64,000 nucleotides of DNA from Micromonospora humi (lineage in GTDB: Bacteria > Actinomycetota > Actinomycetes > Mycobacteriales > Micromonosporaceae). Both the position numbers and the translations under genes were made by a program. Position 1 is the first letter of the stretch; each line of letters starts with the position of its first letter. Location: contig NZ_FMDM01000013.1 in assembly GCF_900090105.1 (NCBI RefSeq), forward strand, positions 152,601 to 216,600, in the 5' to 3' direction. The notes under the pieces were generated by a model, which worked only from the letters and a program-made list of their open reading frames with translations, had not been told where the DNA came from and ran no database searches. Below, piece after piece: positions 62,501 through 64,000 of the stretch.

Positions 62501-62779
62501 GTGGCACAGCAGCTTCACGTCGAGCTCGTAGCCGTCGAGGAGAAGGTCTGGACCGGTGAGGCCGAGATGGTCGTCGCCCGGACGACCGAGGGTGAGCTCG
62601 GTGTGCTGCCGGGGCACGCGCCGTTGCTCGGCCAGCTCGCGGAGCCCAGCCAGGTCCGCATCAAGCAGGCCGGCGGCCAGCAGGTCGCCTACGACGTCGC
62701 CGGCGGCTTCCTGTCGGTGACCGGTGAGGGCGTGACCGTCCTGGCCGAGAGCGCCACCCCGGCAACCCCGGCCCGCTGA
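62501..62779 (+). CDS. atpC: ATP synthase F1 subunit epsilon
   Basis: 92 aa, N-terminal beta-sandwich form (EGELGVLPGHAPLLGQLAEP) without the long C-terminal helical domain; the end is ATPATPAR. It regulates and couples the rotor. GTG 62501 follows AAGGAGACAG. It is detached from atpD by 1.47 kb and the LCP gene, and is followed by DUF2550 after 12 bp. Confidence 0.95.
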   Translation: MAQQLHVELVAVEEKVWTGEAEMVVARTTEGELGVLPGHAPLLGQLAEPSQVRIKQAGGQQVAYDVAGGFLSVTGEGVTVLAESATPATPAR

Positions 62780-62791
62780 GCCGACCCGCCG

Positions 62792-63247
62792 ATGGAGATC
62801 GTGGAAGGGATCGGAATCGGCGTCGCTGTCGTCGTCGTCGCGCTCCTGATCCTCTTCATCCGGCGGGCCCTGTTCACCCGGAGCGGTGGCATCATCCGGC
62901 TGAGCGTCCGGGTGACCACCATGCTCGACGGTCGCGGCTGGTCGCCCGGCTTCGGTCGCTTCGCCGGCGACCAGCTCCGCTGGTACCGCATGTTCAGCTT
63001 CGCGTTGCGCCCGAAGCGGGTGCTGTCCCGCAAAGGGCTGGCCGTGGAGCGCCGGCGGCTGCCCGAGGGGCAGGAGCGCCTCTCCATGCCGGCCGACTGG
63101 GTGATCCTGCGCTGTACCAGTCACCACGCTCCGGTCGAGATCGCCATGGCGCGGTCCACGGTCACCGGTTTTCTCTCCTGGCTCGAGGCCGCCCCTCCGG
63201 GGGCGGTCTCGCCGCGTATGGCCTCCCAGGACTGGCCCGCCGCCTGA
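62792..63247 (+). CDS. DUF2550 membrane protein
   Basis: 151 aa. One N-terminal helix (about 6-26) is followed by a basic, probably cytoplasmic domain: GIIRLSVRVTTMLDGRGWSPGFGRFAGDQLRWYRMFSFALRPKRVLSRKGLAVERRRLPEGQERLSMPADWVILRC. The family regularly follows atpC in actinobacteria, including Mycobacterium. Function is unknown, and the position suggests involvement with the membrane or ATP synthase. ATG 62792 is the start. Confidence 0.9.
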   Translation: MEIVEGIGIGVAVVVVALLILFIRRALFTRSGGIIRLSVRVTTMLDGRGWSPGFGRFAGDQLRWYRMFSFALRPKRVLSRKGLAVERRRLPEGQERLSMPADWVILRCTSHHAPVEIAMARSTVTGFLSWLEAAPPGAVSPRMASQDWPAA

Positions 63248-63278
63248 CCGCCACCGCGCGGATCCTGCGAGTTGGGGT

Positions 63279-63313
63279 CTCGCGACACCCGGACAGAACC
63301 GGCATGTCGCGAG
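63279..63313. repeat. Inverted repeat CTCGCGACA / TGTCGCGAG
   Basis: Perfect 9-bp arms (63279-63287 and 63305-63313) with a 17-nt loop containing a second short CCGG...CCGG pair. It lies 32 bp after the DUF2550 stop and may terminate the atpC-DUF2550 transcript. Confidence 0.75.
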
Positions 63314-63438
63314 GCATCGGTGCAGTATCGGCGAGGTGGTGAGGCCGACTCAGGCGCGGTGGCGCCCGTGACGGACCCCAGCGCGGCACGGTGCCCGCTC
63401 CAGCGGTTTCGGTCGCTGGTGAGTGTCGCGTGGCCTTG

Positions 63439-63562
63439 AGACACCCATGGTGTTCCAGTCGTTGGGCCGGCCGAGCCTGGGTGGAACGCCATGGGTGCCT
63501 GGGAGGGCCATGGTGTTCCAGTGACGCTTCGGTGCGCAGGTGGGTGGAACGCTATGGGTGTC
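63439..63562. repeat. Two tandem hairpin units, 63-bp period
   Basis: Each unit has CCATGGTGTTCCAGT (starting at 63445 and 63508) and TGGAACGC(C/T)ATGG (63482 and 63545), offset by exactly 63 bp in both arms. Within a unit the arms are reverse complements, and the outer AGACACCCAT/ATGGGTGTCT (63439/63553) closes the pair of units into one larger palindrome. A worn third copy of the left arm is at 63581-63595. Confidence 0.85.
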
Positions 63563-63908
63563 TGACGGGGCCGGATGCGTCCATGCCGTTCCGGTCGGCG
63601 GGTCGGGCCCGACCGGGGTGCGGCCCAGCGGTGGGTGGTATCCGCCTGGATGGGCTGGCTGTCTGGTTCGGGGGTGGTGGGTGGCACGCTGGCGGTGGAA
63701 TCGTCGCGGGGTGCGGGGCGTTGTAACCCGGTGAAAGACCGAGGAAGGCGAGCGCACCCCCGCACCGCCGACCACCTGCCGCCCCCACCCCGGGAATGAC
63801 GGTGGCCGCCCGGTCGTTACACCTACTCCCGGCACCCGCGACGAGGCAGCGTCCTGCCCCGCGAGCATGCCGGATCCCCCCAGTCTTCTGAGCGCCTGAC
63901 GGTGCCCC

Positions 63909-63934
63909 CGCACCCCGTCCCCCCACGGGGTGCG
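63909..63934 (+). promoter_or_regulatory. Hairpin in the leader of the cut-off gene
   Basis: CGCACCCCGT (63909-63918) pairs with ACGGGGTGCG (63925-63934), with a 6-nt C loop, 25 bp before the start codon. It could control translation or stabilise the message. Confidence 0.5.
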
Positions 63935-63959
63935 TCGACCCCCGAATGGAGCCCTCACC

Positions 63960-64000
63960 ATGAACACGATCCTGCGTAAGAGCATCCTCGGTGTTGCTGG
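63960..64000 (+). CDS. Start of an exported protein, cut by the window edge
   Basis: ATG 63960 opens MNTILRKSILGVAG, the beginning of a signal peptide (basic n-region, then hydrophobic core). A GGAG-like site (63948-63951) precedes it. Only 13 complete codons are visible, so nothing more can be said. Confidence 0.7.
   Translation, partial: MNTILRKSILGVA

Larger units (their letters stand above)
63248..63959. other. 712-bp non-coding region with palindromes
   Basis: No open frame with a ribosome binding site was found on either strand. From left to right: a 9-bp inverted repeat (63279-63313), two tandem 63-bp hairpin units (63439-63562), a degenerate third half unit near 63581, G/C-rich unstructured sequence, and the leader of the cut-off gene with a strong hairpin (63909-63934). 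Confidence 0.75.

Noticed and set aside
63721..63959. ydaO-type cyclic di-AMP riboswitch in the leader of the cut-off gene
   Set aside because: Such riboswitches often precede cell-wall genes in actinobacteria, but I could not match the conserved cores or the pseudoknot pairing. Only a simple hairpin is supported. A covariance-model search would decide.

Overview
The window is high-GC actinobacterial chromosome. Gene content (LysX-type lysyl-tRNA synthetase fusion, SigK/RskA, arginine/aspartate-rich Rho, DUF2550 after atpC, many GTG starts without ribosome binding sites) and the protein sequences fit the Micromonosporaceae, most likely Micromonospora or a close relative. That assignment is an inference from protein features. 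Nearly all of it is core chromosome: no phage, integrative element or intact insertion sequence is visible.

Layout. 1-11.1 kb: a cut-off minus-strand gene start, lysX, a small membrane protein with a YidC-type insertase, a secreted GH16-CBM6 glucanase behind a promoter/operator, a DedA protein, a DUF1349 protein, a GH13 trehalose-synthase-like enzyme, an SDR reductase and two small membrane proteins. 11.2-16.2 kb: an oxidoreductase, then sigK-rskA, a fasciclin lipoprotein and a membrane-anchored molybdopterin oxidoreductase. Two near-identical SigK-type promoters tie this module together. 16.2-24.7 kb: an erythromycin-esterase homologue, a tetR-MMPL exporter operon with a double operator, an HxlR regulator, a stand-alone LigD polymerase domain, tRNA-Arg(CCG), a degenerate IS630-like gene and a DUF3105-DUF305 pair. 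24.7-36.8 kb: argS, lysA, hom and thrC. An RND permease, a polysaccharide deacetylase and an MFS exporter lie between thrC and thrB. 36.8-50.7 kb: rho, a large secreted phosphodiester glycosidase/phosphoesterase, rpmE, prfA, an inserted GGDEF gene, prmC, tsaC, a low-molecular-weight phosphatase and a class A penicillin-binding protein. 50.8-63.3 kb: a DUF2867-type reductase, glyA and the ATP synthase cluster (atpI, atpZ, atpB-E-F-H-A-G-D), with an LCP-family gene between atpD and atpC, then DUF2550. 63.3-64 kb is non-coding and palindrome-rich, and ends in the first codons of a secreted protein.

The least explained structure is a family of five 58-bp elements (6283, 15914, 17517, 33610, 44549). 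All have exactly the same length. Each contains two GGGGNCCCC palindromes and two tandem CCGCTTAAC-type half units. In all five the same end (GTGAAAGG-like) lies at, or a few codons inside, the stop codon of the co-oriented upstream gene. Four lie between convergent genes, and several sit where a normally contiguous gene set (prfA-prmC, thrC-thrB) is split. Other palindromic intergenic elements lie at 20942, 42864, 50684, 63279 and 63439.

Regulation that can be read directly: SigK promoters at 12093 and 13566, a LacI/CebR-like operator on the glucanase promoter, twin TetR palindromes at 20351 and 20370, a half-site array before the ATP synthase operon, and a repeated TANNNT-N6-GTG arrangement that indicates leaderless transcripts.
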